A stretch of DNA of 7,242 nt from Ardenticatenaceae bacterium (lineage in GTDB: Bacteria > Chloroflexota > Anaerolineae > Promineifilales > Promineifilaceae): positions 1 to 7,242 of the forward strand of contig JACKCD010000096.1 of NCBI GenBank assembly GCA_020634215.1, given 5' to 3'. The notes under the pieces were generated by a model that saw nothing but the letters and a program-made list of their open reading frames with translations, was not told the DNA's origin and did not search any database. Below, in pieces: positions 1 to 5,590 of the stretch. How positions within the stretch are numbered: the stretch's first letter is position 1; the number at the start of each line of letters is the position of its first letter. The translations under genes were made by a program, and so were the position numbers.

Positions 1-54
1 GAGGTGGCAAGGGTTCGGGAAACGGCCGTTGTGGTTGAGGGAGTGGGAGATTAG
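1..54 (+). CDS. Possible 3' tail of an upstream gene (uncertain)
   Basis: Frame 1 is open from the window edge to a TAG at 52-54 and reads 17 residues including R-E-T-A-V over the AACGGCCGTT palindrome at 21-30. The T-A-V reading of that palindrome also occurs inside four confident genes of this window, and the stop would fall inside the intergenic heptamer repeat, as it does for the gene ending at 3005. Frame 2 is also open (to 88), so the choice is weak. No function can be inferred from so short a piece, and the stretch may be non-coding. Confidence 0.2.
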   Translation, partial: EVARVRETAVVVEGVGD

Positions 55-107
55 AGATTGGAGATTGGGGAAGGCTCGCAATCTCTAATCTCCACTCCCC
101 AATCTCT
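39..107. repeat. Intergenic inverted repeat built of GGAGATT-type heptamers
   Basis: The left arm 39-60 pairs with 79-99: 13 bp are perfect (48-60 with 79-91), then the stem continues with G45 bulged out. The 18-nt loop (61-78) contains another heptamer unit (GAGATTG). The units run as GAGATTA, GAGATTG, GAGATTG, and the right arm carries the complements. It lies directly before the small membrane-protein gene at 121. Related elements occur at 2188-2233, 4798-4868 and 6708-6770. It could fold as a hairpin in RNA, but no T tract follows it, so there is no specific sign of a terminator. Confidence 0.8.
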
Positions 108-120
108 CTTGTGAATATAT

Positions 121-438
121 ATGTCATCAGAATTCTATATCTCCATTATTTTCGCTGCTGCTGCCCTGGGCCTGGCGATTTGGCTACTGTGGTGGCAGGC
201 GCAAAAGGCAGCGGCGGTGATAGATGAGTGGGCGAAAGCCAACGGCTATACGATTTTGCACCGCGAACTGCGCTTGTTTCGCCAAGGTCCTTTCTTTTTA
301 CGCGCCGGCCGCAACCATCGTGTCTATTTCTTGGAAGTGCTGGACGAGATTGGGCTGCGGCGCAAGGTGTTTTTGCGCGTGGGGGATTTTTGGGGGCGAA
401 TGCGGCTAGATTCGGTCAAGGTAGCGTGGGTGGATTGA
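121..438 (+). CDS. Small membrane-anchored hypothetical protein (105 aa)
   Basis: I do not recognise a named family. Residues about 5-25 form one strongly hydrophobic segment rich in Ile, Ala, Leu and Trp, followed by a Gln/Lys-containing boundary, so the protein is probably anchored by one N-terminal helix. The remaining 75 or so residues are a basic, soluble-looking domain with a GPFF motif near residue 57, a Gly-Leu-Arg-Arg stretch and alternating hydrophobic positions suggesting beta strands. Small bacterial proteins with a leading helix, a GPF motif and a beta-rich tail of this kind are known only as hypotheticals. The start at 121 is the first ATG after the repeat, and no convincing Shine-Dalgarno sequence precedes it. 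The stop is one base from the ATG of the phosphodiesterase gene, so the two are probably cotranscribed and translationally coupled. Confidence 0.7.
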   Translation: MSSEFYISIIFAAAALGLAIWLLWWQAQKAAAVIDEWAKANGYTILHRELRLFRQGPFFLRAGRNHRVYFLEVLDEIGLRRKVFLRVGDFWGRMRLDSVKVAWVD

Positions 439-439
439 T

Positions 440-1243
440 ATGAAACGACGACCTAATGACCCATTTGCCCATCCACATGGCGTGATCGCCTTTGGTCATC
501 GCGGCGAGCGCGGCCATTACCCGGAAAACACTGTGCTGTCGCTGCAAAAAGCAGTTGCGGCAGGCGTAGACGCGCTGGAGATTGATGTTCATATGACCGC
601 CGATGGGCATGTGGTTGTCATCCACGACGACACTATTGACCGCACCACCAGCGGTCAGGGGCGCGTGTCAGCCATGACGCTGGCCGAACTGCAAAGCCAC
701 GATGCTGGCTACCGTTTCACCCTCGACGGCGGCCAAACTTTTCCCTTTCGTGGGCAAGGGCTGGTCGTGCCGACGCTGGCCGAGGTGTTTACCGCTTTCC
801 CCGATTTGTGGATCAACATTGACCTGAAGCAGCATGACCTACGGATTATTGAGCCATTTGTGCGGCTGCTGCATGAGCAAGCGGTGCTGGATCGGGTGGT
901 GGTGGGGTCGTTTGACGGGGCGACGCTGGTGGCGTTTCGGCAAGCGTGCCCGCAGGTGCCAACGGCCGCTTCTGAGGCAGAGGTGCGGCGGCTGGTTATT
1001 TTGAGCAAGCTGGGGCTGGGACGACTTTACCAGGGACAGGCGCAAATGCTGCAAATCCCGGAATTTAACGGCCGTTTACGCCTCATCACCCGCCGTTTTG
1101 TCCGCGATGCCCACCGCCACAATGTGGCCGTTCACGTCTGGACAATCAATGAGACCGAGGATATGGCGCGGCTGATTGCGCTGGGGGTAGATGGCATTGT
1201 CAGCGATTACCCGCGCCGGTTGCTGCAACTGCTGGGGCGATAG
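440..1243 (+). CDS. Glycerophosphodiester phosphodiesterase (GDPD family)
   Basis: The 267-aa product is a complete cytosolic-type glycerophosphodiester phosphodiesterase, which cleaves deacylated phospholipid head groups to sn-glycerol 3-phosphate and an alcohol. The family signature is clear: HRG at residues 20-22, PENT at 28-31, the metal-binding E47-I-D49, and the catalytic second His in IHDDTIDRTT (H62). The N-I-D-L-K strand follows at 126-130, with Asp where Glu is more usual. The C-terminal V-W-T-I-N strand (233-237) and the D-G-I-V-S-D-Y-P turn (251-258) complete the TIM barrel. Length is normal for the family and there is no signal peptide, so it should act in the cytoplasm like UgpQ. 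The gene starts one base after the preceding stop. AACGGCCGTT at 1067-1076 encodes N-G-R. Substrate preference cannot be told from the sequence. Confidence 0.95.
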   Translation: MKRRPNDPFAHPHGVIAFGHRGERGHYPENTVLSLQKAVAAGVDALEIDVHMTADGHVVVIHDDTIDRTTSGQGRVSAMTLAELQSHDAGYRFTLDGGQTFPFRGQGLVVPTLAEVFTAFPDLWINIDLKQHDLRIIEPFVRLLHEQAVLDRVVVGSFDGATLVAFRQACPQVPTAASEAEVRRLVILSKLGLGRLYQGQAQMLQIPEFNGRLRLITRRFVRDAHRHNVAVHVWTINETEDMARLIALGVDGIVSDYPRRLLQLLGR

Positions 1244-1284
1244 ACAGAAATTTTGTGAGCGATTGCTGCTAACATTCACGCTTG

Positions 1285-2145
1285 ATGAACCAATTACCTG
1301 AAAAACCATCGGGGAAAGGGGGTGGTTGGGTGGCAAAAACGGCCGTTTTTGCCACCACCGCCGCCCTCGCTCCCCTTATCTACAGCCTTCGCATCGAACC
1401 ACAAAAGCTCACCATTGAATCCGTTGCCATCCCTATTCCCAAGCTCCATCCCGCTCTCGAAGGATTACGCATTGTCCAACTTAGCGATTTTCACCTTCAT
1501 CCCCACACCCAACTGCCGCTCATTGAACGCGCCGTGGCTCAAGCCAATGCGCTACGCCCCGATCTCGTTGTCCTCACCGGGGATTTTGTTCTCGACTACA
1601 TCGAATCTATTTTTGACCTGGCTCCTGTGTTGGGACAACTTAACGCCCGTTACGGCGTTTTTTGCATTATGGGCAACCACGATGTCAAAATGAACGACAT
1701 CATCATTCCCCGTGGGTTGCGGGATGAACGGCTGCATGTGCTGCGAAACGAGGGTGTTATGCTGTCGGTAGGAGCGGGCAAGCTTTATCTGGCGGGGGTG
1801 GATGATGGGGTTTACGGCCGGCCGAACCTGCTTCAAGCCATGGCAAAATGGCAGCCGGGAGCCACCACCATTCTGCTGGCCCACGAACCCGACTTTGCCG
1901 ACGCATACCACCATGACCCCCGCATTGCCCTACAGCTTTCCGGCCACACCCACGGTGGACAGGTCAACCTGCCCGGCTACGGGCCCCTCATCCTGCCCCG
2001 CTTCGGCAAAAAATACCACACCGGCCTCTATCGCTTGCAGCAGATGTGGCTCTACACCAATCGCGGCATTGGCGTGGGCGGCATCCCCGTCCGCTTCAAT
2101 TGCCCCCCTGAAATCACCGAAATCACGCTGACCCGTGGCGAATAG
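1285..2145 (+). CDS. Membrane-anchored metallophosphoesterase (YkuE/YaeI-like)
   Basis: The 286-aa product is a calcineurin-like metallophosphoesterase with all dinuclear-metal motifs in order: D68-F-H70, G99-D100, G130-N-H132-D, H200 in AHEP, and G220-H-T-H223-GGQ. This set, and the closing Y-T-N-R-G-I-G region (258-263), match the YkuE/YaeI group, some of which act on lipid phosphates at the membrane. A hydrophobic segment at about residues 15-34 is a likely signal anchor, and there is no twin-arginine motif, so the catalytic domain probably faces outward on the membrane. I take ATG 1285; TTG at 1282 directly before it is in frame and possible. No strong ribosome site is visible. The anchor region is encoded over a 28-bp perfect palindrome at 1329-1356. 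The gene follows the GDPD gene by 41 bases, fitting a phospholipid-related pair, though that link is inferred. Confidence 0.92.
   Translation: MNQLPEKPSGKGGGWVAKTAVFATTAALAPLIYSLRIEPQKLTIESVAIPIPKLHPALEGLRIVQLSDFHLHPHTQLPLIERAVAQANALRPDLVVLTGDFVLDYIESIFDLAPVLGQLNARYGVFCIMGNHDVKMNDIIIPRGLRDERLHVLRNEGVMLSVGAGKLYLAGVDDGVYGRPNLLQAMAKWQPGATTILLAHEPDFADAYHHDPRIALQLSGHTHGGQVNLPGYGPLILPRFGKKYHTGLYRLQQMWLYTNRGIGVGGIPVRFNCPPEITEITLTRGE
1329..1356. repeat. 28-bp perfect palindrome centred on AACGGCCGTT
   Basis: Every base from 1329 to 1342 is complementary to its partner from 1356 to 1343, extending the AACGGCCGTT at 1338-1347 by nine bases on each side. It lies in the coding region for the membrane anchor of the metallophosphoesterase and reads GWVAKTAVFATT across it. 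The other copies of the 10-mer in this window have little or no flanking symmetry. Confidence 0.85.
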
Positions 2146-2151
2146 TTTTAT

Positions 2152-2173
2152 GCTATACTTTTTCAGGGTATAG
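2152..2173 (+). promoter_or_regulatory. Possible extended -10 promoter overlapped by a small hairpin
   Basis: TGCTATACT at 2151-2159 matches an extended -10 element, about 90 bases before the Uma2-family gene. No good -35 box lies at the usual distance: CTGACC at 2128-2133 would leave a 20-nt spacer. CTATAC at 2153-2158 and GTATAG at 2168-2173 are inverted copies six bases long with a nine-base loop, so the same site could be an operator or a weak hairpin. Support is modest. Confidence 0.3.
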
Positions 2174-2187
2174 ACTGATATTCGCTT

Positions 2188-2233
2188 GGAGATTAAGGAT
2201 TAGAGATTGATCAATCTCTAATCTCCAATCTCC
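2188..2233. repeat. Intergenic inverted repeat of GGAGATT-type heptamers
   Basis: Two 23-base arms, 2188-2210 and 2211-2233, are inverted copies with three adjacent mismatches (positions 8-10 of the arm). They meet without a spacer at TGATCA. The arms consist of GGAGATT, GGATTAG and GAGATTG type units. The element fills most of the gap between the metallophosphoesterase and Uma2-family genes and ends 18 bases before the chosen Uma2 start. An in-frame TTG at 2234, at its edge, would give a false six-residue extension. Confidence 0.85.
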
Positions 2234-2251
2234 TTGCCACAGGTCTTGACA

Positions 2252-2947
2252 ATGACTATTTATGAATTGCAACAGCAAAAACGTTCTCTCTTTGCCCTCA
2301 AGCATTTTTTGCCTCCGTTAAGCAACGGCGATCATTTGACCCTGACCGAATTTGAGCGCCGCTATGAGGCACGCCCTGACATCAAAAAAGCGGAACTCAT
2401 CGAAGGAGTTGTTTACGTGGCTTCACCTGTTTCATTACTTCATGCTGAAATTCATGCCAATATTATGACAGTGCTTTCCTATTACCGGGCGCAAACGCCA
2501 GGTGTTCGGTTTGCAGATAATGTATCGCTCGTTTTAGATGCAGATAACGAGGTGCAGCCAGATGTGTGTATGTGGCGAGACCGGGAGGAGATGCGACCAA
2601 CGGCCAGGAACTATTTGAGCGGGGTGCCGGAACTGGTCGTAGAAGTAGCGGTAAGCAGTGCGGCATATGATTTGTATGAGAAGAAGCATGTTTACCGGCG
2701 TAATGGGGTGCAGGAGTATTTGCTGCTGCTGGCGCAGGAACGAGAGTTACAGTGGTTATCGCTGCATGAAGGGAGCTATGTGGCGCTTGAAGCTGATGCG
2801 GCGGGCGTGATTCGTAGTCAAGTTTTTCCTGGCCTGGCCTTATCTCCTGCGCTGTTTTGGGCGAATGAGTTTGCCAAGCTGCTGACGCTGTTGCAGACAG
2901 AAATGACGACACCCGCGTATGAGGCGTTTCGGCAGCGGGCATCGTGA
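2252..2947 (+). CDS. Uma2 family (DUF820) putative restriction-endonuclease-fold protein
   Basis: The 231-aa product belongs to the Uma2/DUF820 family, a PD-(D/E)XK nuclease-like fold that is expanded in cyanobacteria and Chloroflexota and whose function is mostly unknown. Landmarks are A-E-L-I-E-G at 47-52, V-Q-P-D-V at 101-105 with the presumed metal ligand D104, and P-E-L-V-V-E-V-A-V-S-S at 126-136 with E131. These are followed by D140, K144-K145 and the Y-R-R-N-G-V-Q-E-Y strand-helix at 148-156. The putative acidic and Lys positions are present, so the fold need not be inactive. Compared with many members it has extra sequence at the N-terminus (about 25 residues) and C-terminus. The start is ATG 2252, because the earlier TTG at 2234 lies at the repeat edge. 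No neighbour suggests a target or a toxin-antitoxin role. Confidence 0.88.
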   Translation: MTIYELQQQKRSLFALKHFLPPLSNGDHLTLTEFERRYEARPDIKKAELIEGVVYVASPVSLLHAEIHANIMTVLSYYRAQTPGVRFADNVSLVLDADNEVQPDVCMWRDREEMRPTARNYLSGVPELVVEVAVSSAAYDLYEKKHVYRRNGVQEYLLLLAQERELQWLSLHEGSYVALEADAAGVIRSQVFPGLALSPALFWANEFAKLLTLLQTEMTTPAYEAFRQRAS

Positions 2948-2950
2948 GGC

Positions 2951-3008
2951 GTGGGGCGTAGGGAGTAGAGCGGGTTTTACTCTCCACGCCCTACTCCCTA
3001 CGCCCTAC
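2951..3008. repeat. Hairpin repeat of GTAGGGC/GTAGGGA heptamers between convergent genes
   Basis: Bases 2954-2968 pair perfectly with 2991-3005 (15 bp). The stem extends to 2951-2972 with 2987-3008 when two mismatches are allowed. The right arm read on the - strand runs in sevens (GTAGGGC, GTAGGGA, GTAGGGC, GTGGAGA). It begins four bases after the Uma2 stop and overlaps the stop codon (3005-3007) of the convergent propeller gene. It may slow or end transcription from both sides by position, but there is no clear T tract. The unit differs in sequence from the GGAGATT elements but keeps the 7-base period. Confidence 0.8.
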
Positions 3009-3691
3009 TTGGCTTTCTCTGAAACCAAACGGCCGTTTACCAACCGCCTCCCTCCCGCATGGCTCATCCACAAATCTAACCCCACCCAAGCCAGCCCCAT
3101 CGGCAAAAAATCAAGTGCATAGCGAGCTAAAATCTGCCCGTTGGCCGGGTCAAGCTGCACCAGGGCGTAGCTTGGCGTAGGGCTAACCCACTCAAATCGT
3201 TGATCGGTGGCGTTAAAACGCATCGTTTCCGGCACGCCAGCCCACAGCGTGCCCTCGTGAAACGTCAGGCCACCAATGGCAACCGGTGCTGGAATCTCGC
3301 CCACCACCTCACCGCTTTCCTGGTCAATGGCAAACAGCTTACCGTGCTGCTGCGAGGCTGCCCACAACACCTTGCCATCCCACGCCAGCCCGGATAGCCA
3401 GCCGTGGTTATGCACCATAATCGTCTGGTCAAAGTCGTTGGTGTGGCTATTGATGCGGCTGAGTGCGCCGCCGTCGTGGAGCGATTGCCAAAGAAAACGG
3501 CCGTTCCACGCCAGCCCACTCAAATTGCCCGGACAAACCAGCGAGGTTGTGGATTCTCCCGTGTCGGGGTTGACGCGGAAAATCTTGCCCAGCACAAAGT
3601 CAGCGTTCCACAATAAACGGCCGTCCCACGCCAACCCCACCGGCCCCGGCCCCGGTGCCGGATATGATTGATGTATCTCAAAACGTCCCAA
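3005..3691 (-). CDS. Small beta-propeller protein with GLAWDG repeats
   Basis: The 228-aa product contains five repeats of a propeller-like motif G-L-A-W-[DN]-G-x-x-L-W or a variant of it. They begin near residues 19, 59, 101, 140 and 199, at intervals of about 40, 42, 39 and 59. Between them are strand-like stretches ending in I-F-R-V-N-P-D-T-G, F-A-I-D-Q-E-S-G and V-Q-L-D-P-A-N-G, the typical 'value then aspartate-turn' of NHL/YVTN-like or glutamine-cyclotransferase-like propellers. No signal peptide or catalytic motif is visible, so the role is unknown; binding or scaffolding is a guess. The start is TTG at 3691, preceded by GGGAG ten bases upstream; no ATG occurs before residue 157. The frame stays open toward aroF, so another start is possible. 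The gene lies 50 bases after aroF and may be read through from it. AACGGCCGTT copies at 3028 and 3496, and the core at 3617, encode the N-G-R or D-G-R turns. Confidence 0.75.
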   Translation of the reverse strand: MGRFEIHQSYPAPGPGPVGLAWDGRLLWNADFVLGKIFRVNPDTGESTTSLVCPGNLSGLAWNGRFLWQSLHDGGALSRINSHTNDFDQTIMVHNHGWLSGLAWDGKVLWAASQQHGKLFAIDQESGEVVGEIPAPVAIGGLTFHEGTLWAGVPETMRFNATDQRFEWVSPTPSYALVQLDPANGQILARYALDFLPMGLAWVGLDLWMSHAGGRRLVNGRLVSEKAK

Positions 3692-3709
3692 AGCAGCTAC
3701 ACTCCCACT

Positions 3710-3737
3710 GATAACCGATAACCGATTACCGATTACT
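3710..3737. repeat. Four tandem heptamers (GATAACC/GATTACC) between aroF and the propeller gene
   Basis: Four consecutive 7-base units read GATAACC, GATAACC, GATTACC and GATTACT. No complementary arm is present nearby, so this is a direct rather than an inverted repeat. It fills half of the 50-base gap between the aroF stop and the TTG start of the propeller gene. The period matches the other intergenic elements although the unit differs. Confidence 0.8.
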
Positions 3738-3741
3738 GGGA

Positions 3742-4776
3742 TTAGGCAGAAACGGCCGTTTCCGCCACCGTCATCCCAATCGCCGCCGCAATCCCCTTAA
3801 TCTCCTGCACCAGCCGCGCAAACCGCTCCGGCTTTAGCGACTGCACCCCATCCGACATCGCCTCATCGGGGCGCGGATGTACCTCAATAATCAGCCCATC
3901 CGCCCCCGCCGCCACCGCCGCCCGCGCAATCGCCGCCACAAACTCCCACTTCCCCGTGCCGTGGCTGGGGTCAGCAATCACCGGCAAATGCGTCCACTGC
4001 TTCAACACCGGAATCGCATTCACATCAAACGTAAACCGCGTTGAGGTTTCAATGGTGCGAATCCCCCGCTCACACATCATCACCTTCGTGTTGCCGTGGC
4101 TCAAAATATACTCCGCACTCATCAACCACTCTTCCACCAGGCTGCTCATCCCCCGCTTCAGCATCACCGGATGGTGCGACTTGCCCACGGCGTGGAGCAA
4201 GGCAAAATTTTGCATATTCCGCGCCCCAATCTGCAAAATATCGGCATATTCACAAATCATCGGCACCAGGGCTGGCTCCATCACCTCAGTAATAATCGGC
4301 ATTCCCGTCAATTCCCGCGCCTCGGCCAAATATTTCAGCCCCTGTTCCCCCAGCCCCTGGAAGGAATAGGGGGACGAACGGGGTTTGAACGCGCCGCCGC
4401 GCAGCATGTGGGCACCCGCCTCCTTCACCGCCTGTGCCGTTTCCAAAATCTGGCTGCGGCTTTCCACCGCACACGGCCCGGCCATAATCACCAGCTCCCC
4501 GCCGCCAATGTCATAATTTCCCACGGGAATGATGGTGTTATTGGGTTTAAACTCGCGGCTGGCAACCTTGAACGGCTTGAGAATGGGTACCACTCGCTCC
4601 ACCCCCGGCATCCGCTCCACCTGGTCCCGGTCAATTGGGCGCACGTTGCCAATGACCCCAATAATCGTCCGCTCGCTGCCGTCGGACAGATGAATCTTGC
4701 AGTTATGCTCTTCGGCACGGGCAATAATGGCCGCCTTTTCGGCCATCGTTGCGTGCGGTTTCATGATCACAATCAT
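3742..4776 (-). CDS. aroF: 3-deoxy-7-phosphoheptulonate synthase (DAHP synthase, type I-beta)
   Basis: The 344-aa product condenses phosphoenolpyruvate and erythrose 4-phosphate to DAHP, the first step of the shikimate pathway. Residues 1-70 form the N-terminal ferredoxin-like (ACT-like) regulatory domain typical of the Thermotoga-type enzyme, starting M-I-V-I-M-K. The catalytic barrel follows, with GPCAVES at 100-106 (metal ligand C102), RGGAFKPRSSPYSFQG at 126-141, I-I-T-E-V at 161-165, K-R-G at 207-209 and CERGIRT at 235-241. It ends with DPSHGTG at 269-275 (H272), I-E-V-H-P at 297-301 (E298) and S-D-G at 308-310 (D309). All expected ligands are present. The ATG at 4776 has a strong AAGGAG (4785-4790) eight bases upstream. 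The gene lies 144 bases after aroH on the same strand and probably belongs to the same attenuated transcript. The N-terminal domain suggests additional allosteric control by an aromatic end product, known for the family and not visible here. Confidence 0.97.
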   Translation of the reverse strand: MIVIMKPHATMAEKAAIIARAEEHNCKIHLSDGSERTIIGVIGNVRPIDRDQVERMPGVERVVPILKPFKVASREFKPNNTIIPVGNYDIGGGELVIMAGPCAVESRSQILETAQAVKEAGAHMLRGGAFKPRSSPYSFQGLGEQGLKYLAEARELTGMPIITEVMEPALVPMICEYADILQIGARNMQNFALLHAVGKSHHPVMLKRGMSSLVEEWLMSAEYILSHGNTKVMMCERGIRTIETSTRFTFDVNAIPVLKQWTHLPVIADPSHGTGKWEFVAAIARAAVAAGADGLIIEVHPRPDEAMSDGVQSLKPERFARLVQEIKGIAAAIGMTVAETAVSA

Positions 4777-4797
4777 GACAGACGCTCCTTAGAGGCG

Positions 4798-4868
4798 GAG
4801 ATTAGAGATTAGAGATTGGAGATTGACCTACTACAATCCCCAACCTCTAATCCCAAATCTCCAATCTC
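4798..4868. repeat. Intergenic inverted repeat of GAGATT(A/G) heptamers between aroH and aroF
   Basis: The left arm at 4798-4825 is four units (GAGATTA, GAGATTA, GAGATTG, GAGATTG). The right arm at 4834-4868 is five units whose complements read GAGATTG, GAGATTT, GGGATTA, GAGGTTG and GGGATTG. The left four align with the last four of the right with four mismatches in 28 and an eight-base loop at 4826-4833. The arms have diverged more than at 6716-6768, which suggests an older copy. It begins just upstream of the aroF ribosome-binding site and would lie in the aroH-aroF intercistronic RNA. Confidence 0.8.
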
Positions 4869-4872
4869 GATA

Positions 4873-4906
4873 AGAAGTTCAACTTCTCCGAAGAAGTTGA
4901 ACTTCT
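4873..4906. repeat. 15-bp perfect hairpin whose arms are each palindromic
   Basis: AGAAGTTCAACTTCT (4873-4887) and AGAAGTTGAACTTCT (4892-4906) are perfect inverted copies around the four-base spacer CCGA. Each arm is itself a palindrome with a single odd central base, so the site can form either one 15-bp stem or two 7-bp stems. It sits 14 bases after the aroH stop. On the - strand there is no T tract beyond TTAT, so it may stabilise the aroH 3' end or partly terminate, rather than act as a standard terminator. Confidence 0.75.
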
Positions 4907-4920
4907 AAAACAGGATACAG

Positions 4921-5394
4921 TTAAAGCATCGTTGCCAACATTTTAACAGCAGCCACCACAGGTGACACCTGCTCTGGCTGGATTGGTGGCAAACTCTTAC
5001 GATCTGGGCGCAGGGATTTGGCTTCGCGCAGGTAAACGTGGCCGACCTCTTTCTGGGTGCGCGTGGTGTTCCAATGAATCAGCACCCGAATGCAGAGGGG
5101 CAGGCTGCCGGGAACCTGCATTTCGTGGCCGCAAATGAGGGCGGTGTCAAACATGCCTAGCTGCCGGGCGGCTACAGCCGGATAGACAGCGTTGAGGTCA
5201 ACGGTGGTGGTGAAGTAGATGCTGGCAATGTCCTCTATTTCCATTTCGTTGACGCGCATGAGGATATGAAGTAGCTCGCGGGTGGCTTCCAAAATTTCAT
5301 CTGGGTCGTTGCGGCTGACGGTGGTGGCTCCACGCACGCCGCGACAGGCAAACGGCCGTTTTTCCTCCAAGGGTGATGATCCATGTTGTTGCAT
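4921..5394 (-). CDS. aroH: Chorismate mutase, AroH (trimeric) type
   Basis: The 157-aa product rearranges chorismate to prephenate, the branch point toward phenylalanine and tyrosine. It aligns by eye with the Bacillus AroH class: RGVRGATTV at 18-26 (R21 equivalent to Arg7), R77, C88-x-x-E91 (Cys75/Glu78), C101-I-R103 (Arg90), H119-V-Y121 (Tyr108) and LRPD at 128-131 (around Leu115). All catalytic residues are kept. The family is usually about 120-127 aa; here there is a C-terminal extension of about 25 residues, part of it (146-157) likely helical. ATG 5394 is chosen because GGAGG (5400-5404) stands five bases before it; an in-frame ATG at 5436 would start inside the U-rich stretch after the terminator. 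KRPF at 12-15 is encoded over AACGGCCGTT (5351-5360). Expression is probably set by the upstream leader peptide and terminator. Confidence 0.95.
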   Translation of the reverse strand: MQQHGSSPLEEKRPFACRGVRGATTVSRNDPDEILEATRELLHILMRVNEMEIEDIASIYFTTTVDLNAVYPAVAARQLGMFDTALICGHEMQVPGSLPLCIRVLIHWNTTRTQKEVGHVYLREAKSLRPDRKSLPPIQPEQVSPVVAAVKMLATML

Positions 5395-5419
5395 AATTTC
5401 CTCCAAAAAATAAATTGAC

Positions 5420-5447
5420 AAAAAAAAACGCGGCATTGATGCCGCGT
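5420..5447 (-). terminator. Rho-independent terminator acting as attenuator in the aroH leader
   Basis: Read on the - strand, ACGCGGCA (5447-5440) pairs with UGCCGCGU (5435-5428) across the loop UCAA, giving an eight-base-pair GC-rich stem. Eight further T residues (5427-5420) follow directly. It lies 31 bases after the leader-peptide stop and 25 bases before the aroH start, so it can only control transcription into aroH-aroF from the promoter at 5591-5619. It is a textbook intrinsic terminator placed inside a 5' leader. Confidence 0.9.
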
Positions 5448-5477
5448 CTTGTTCAAAACTTTGGGTGATTGCCTGTC

Positions 5478-5582
5478 TCAGCTTCTATAGCCAAAAAAGG
5501 CCGTCCCCGGTCGCAACAGATGCGGCGTGGGTGGCGGCGTAAAATAAAAATAGAAGCTAAAGAAAGGAGTACCTTTTTTCAT
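5478..5582 (-). CDS. Phe/Tyr-rich leader peptide of the aroH-aroF attenuator (34 aa)
   Basis: ATG at 5582 to TGA at 5480-5478 encodes 34 residues. Residues 6-15 read PFFSFYFYFT, so seven of the eight codons 7-14 are Phe or Tyr, and a second cluster FFGY follows at 29-32. Overall there are seven Phe, three Tyr and no Trp. The start resembles the PheL leader of enterobacteria in composition (M-K, then P-F-F and a run of aromatics), by convergence or analogy. It is followed by an intrinsic terminator and then aroH and aroF, whose products lead to Phe and Tyr; this makes a ribosome-stalling role the natural reading. No Shine-Dalgarno sequence precedes it, and the ATG lies eight bases after the -10 box, so it may be translated leaderless. 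The peptide itself is probably unstable and without separate function. Confidence 0.85.
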   Translation of the reverse strand: MKKGTPFFSFYFYFTPPPTPHLLRPGTAFFGYRS

Positions 5583-5590
5583 GGGTCGGC

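Larger units (their letters stand above)
5395..5590 (-). promoter_or_regulatory. Phe/Tyr attenuator leader RNA of aroH-aroF
   Basis: The roughly 190-base leader contains a Phe/Tyr-rich leader ORF, alternative pairings and an intrinsic terminator. Segment 1 (5561-5550, codons F8-S9-F10-Y11) pairs with segment 2 (5488-5477, the end and stop of the leader ORF) in 12 bp, nine of them contiguous Watson-Crick. A segment in the loop of that stem (5526-5515, GCCGCATCUGUU) can pair with 5453-5441, which contains the 5' arm of the terminator, as GCCGC:GCGGC plus UCU:AGA plus GUU:AAC with one mismatch and one bulge. With the 1:2 stem formed, that antiterminator would be a pseudoknot and is disfavoured. 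A ribosome stalled on the Phe/Tyr codons would block stem 1:2 and favour antitermination. The parts are seen; the switching logic is inference. Confidence 0.7.

Noticed and set aside
39..107. CRISPR array suggested by repeated GAGATT units
   Set aside because: Units are only 7 bases and contiguous, with no unique spacers of constant length and no cas genes.
2463..2987. 174-codon - strand frame opposite the Uma2 gene
   Set aside because: Low-complexity Ser/Pro/Ala/His composition and a start inside the hairpin repeat; a shadow of the Uma2-family gene.
4096..4812. Long + strand open frame opposite aroF, 238 codons
   Set aside because: It lies antisense to the fully conserved DAHP synthase gene, and its composition (many His, Gln, Pro) is that of a shadow frame.
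5395..5436. N-terminal extension of AroH to an ATG at 5436
   Set aside because: It would start in the U tract region just after the terminator hairpin, while ATG 5394 has GGAGG at ideal spacing and gives a normal family N-terminus.
5395..5590. T-box or other riboswitch in the aroH leader
   Set aside because: No specifier stem or T-box (UGGN) core was seen, whereas the aromatic leader ORF and terminator explain the region fully.
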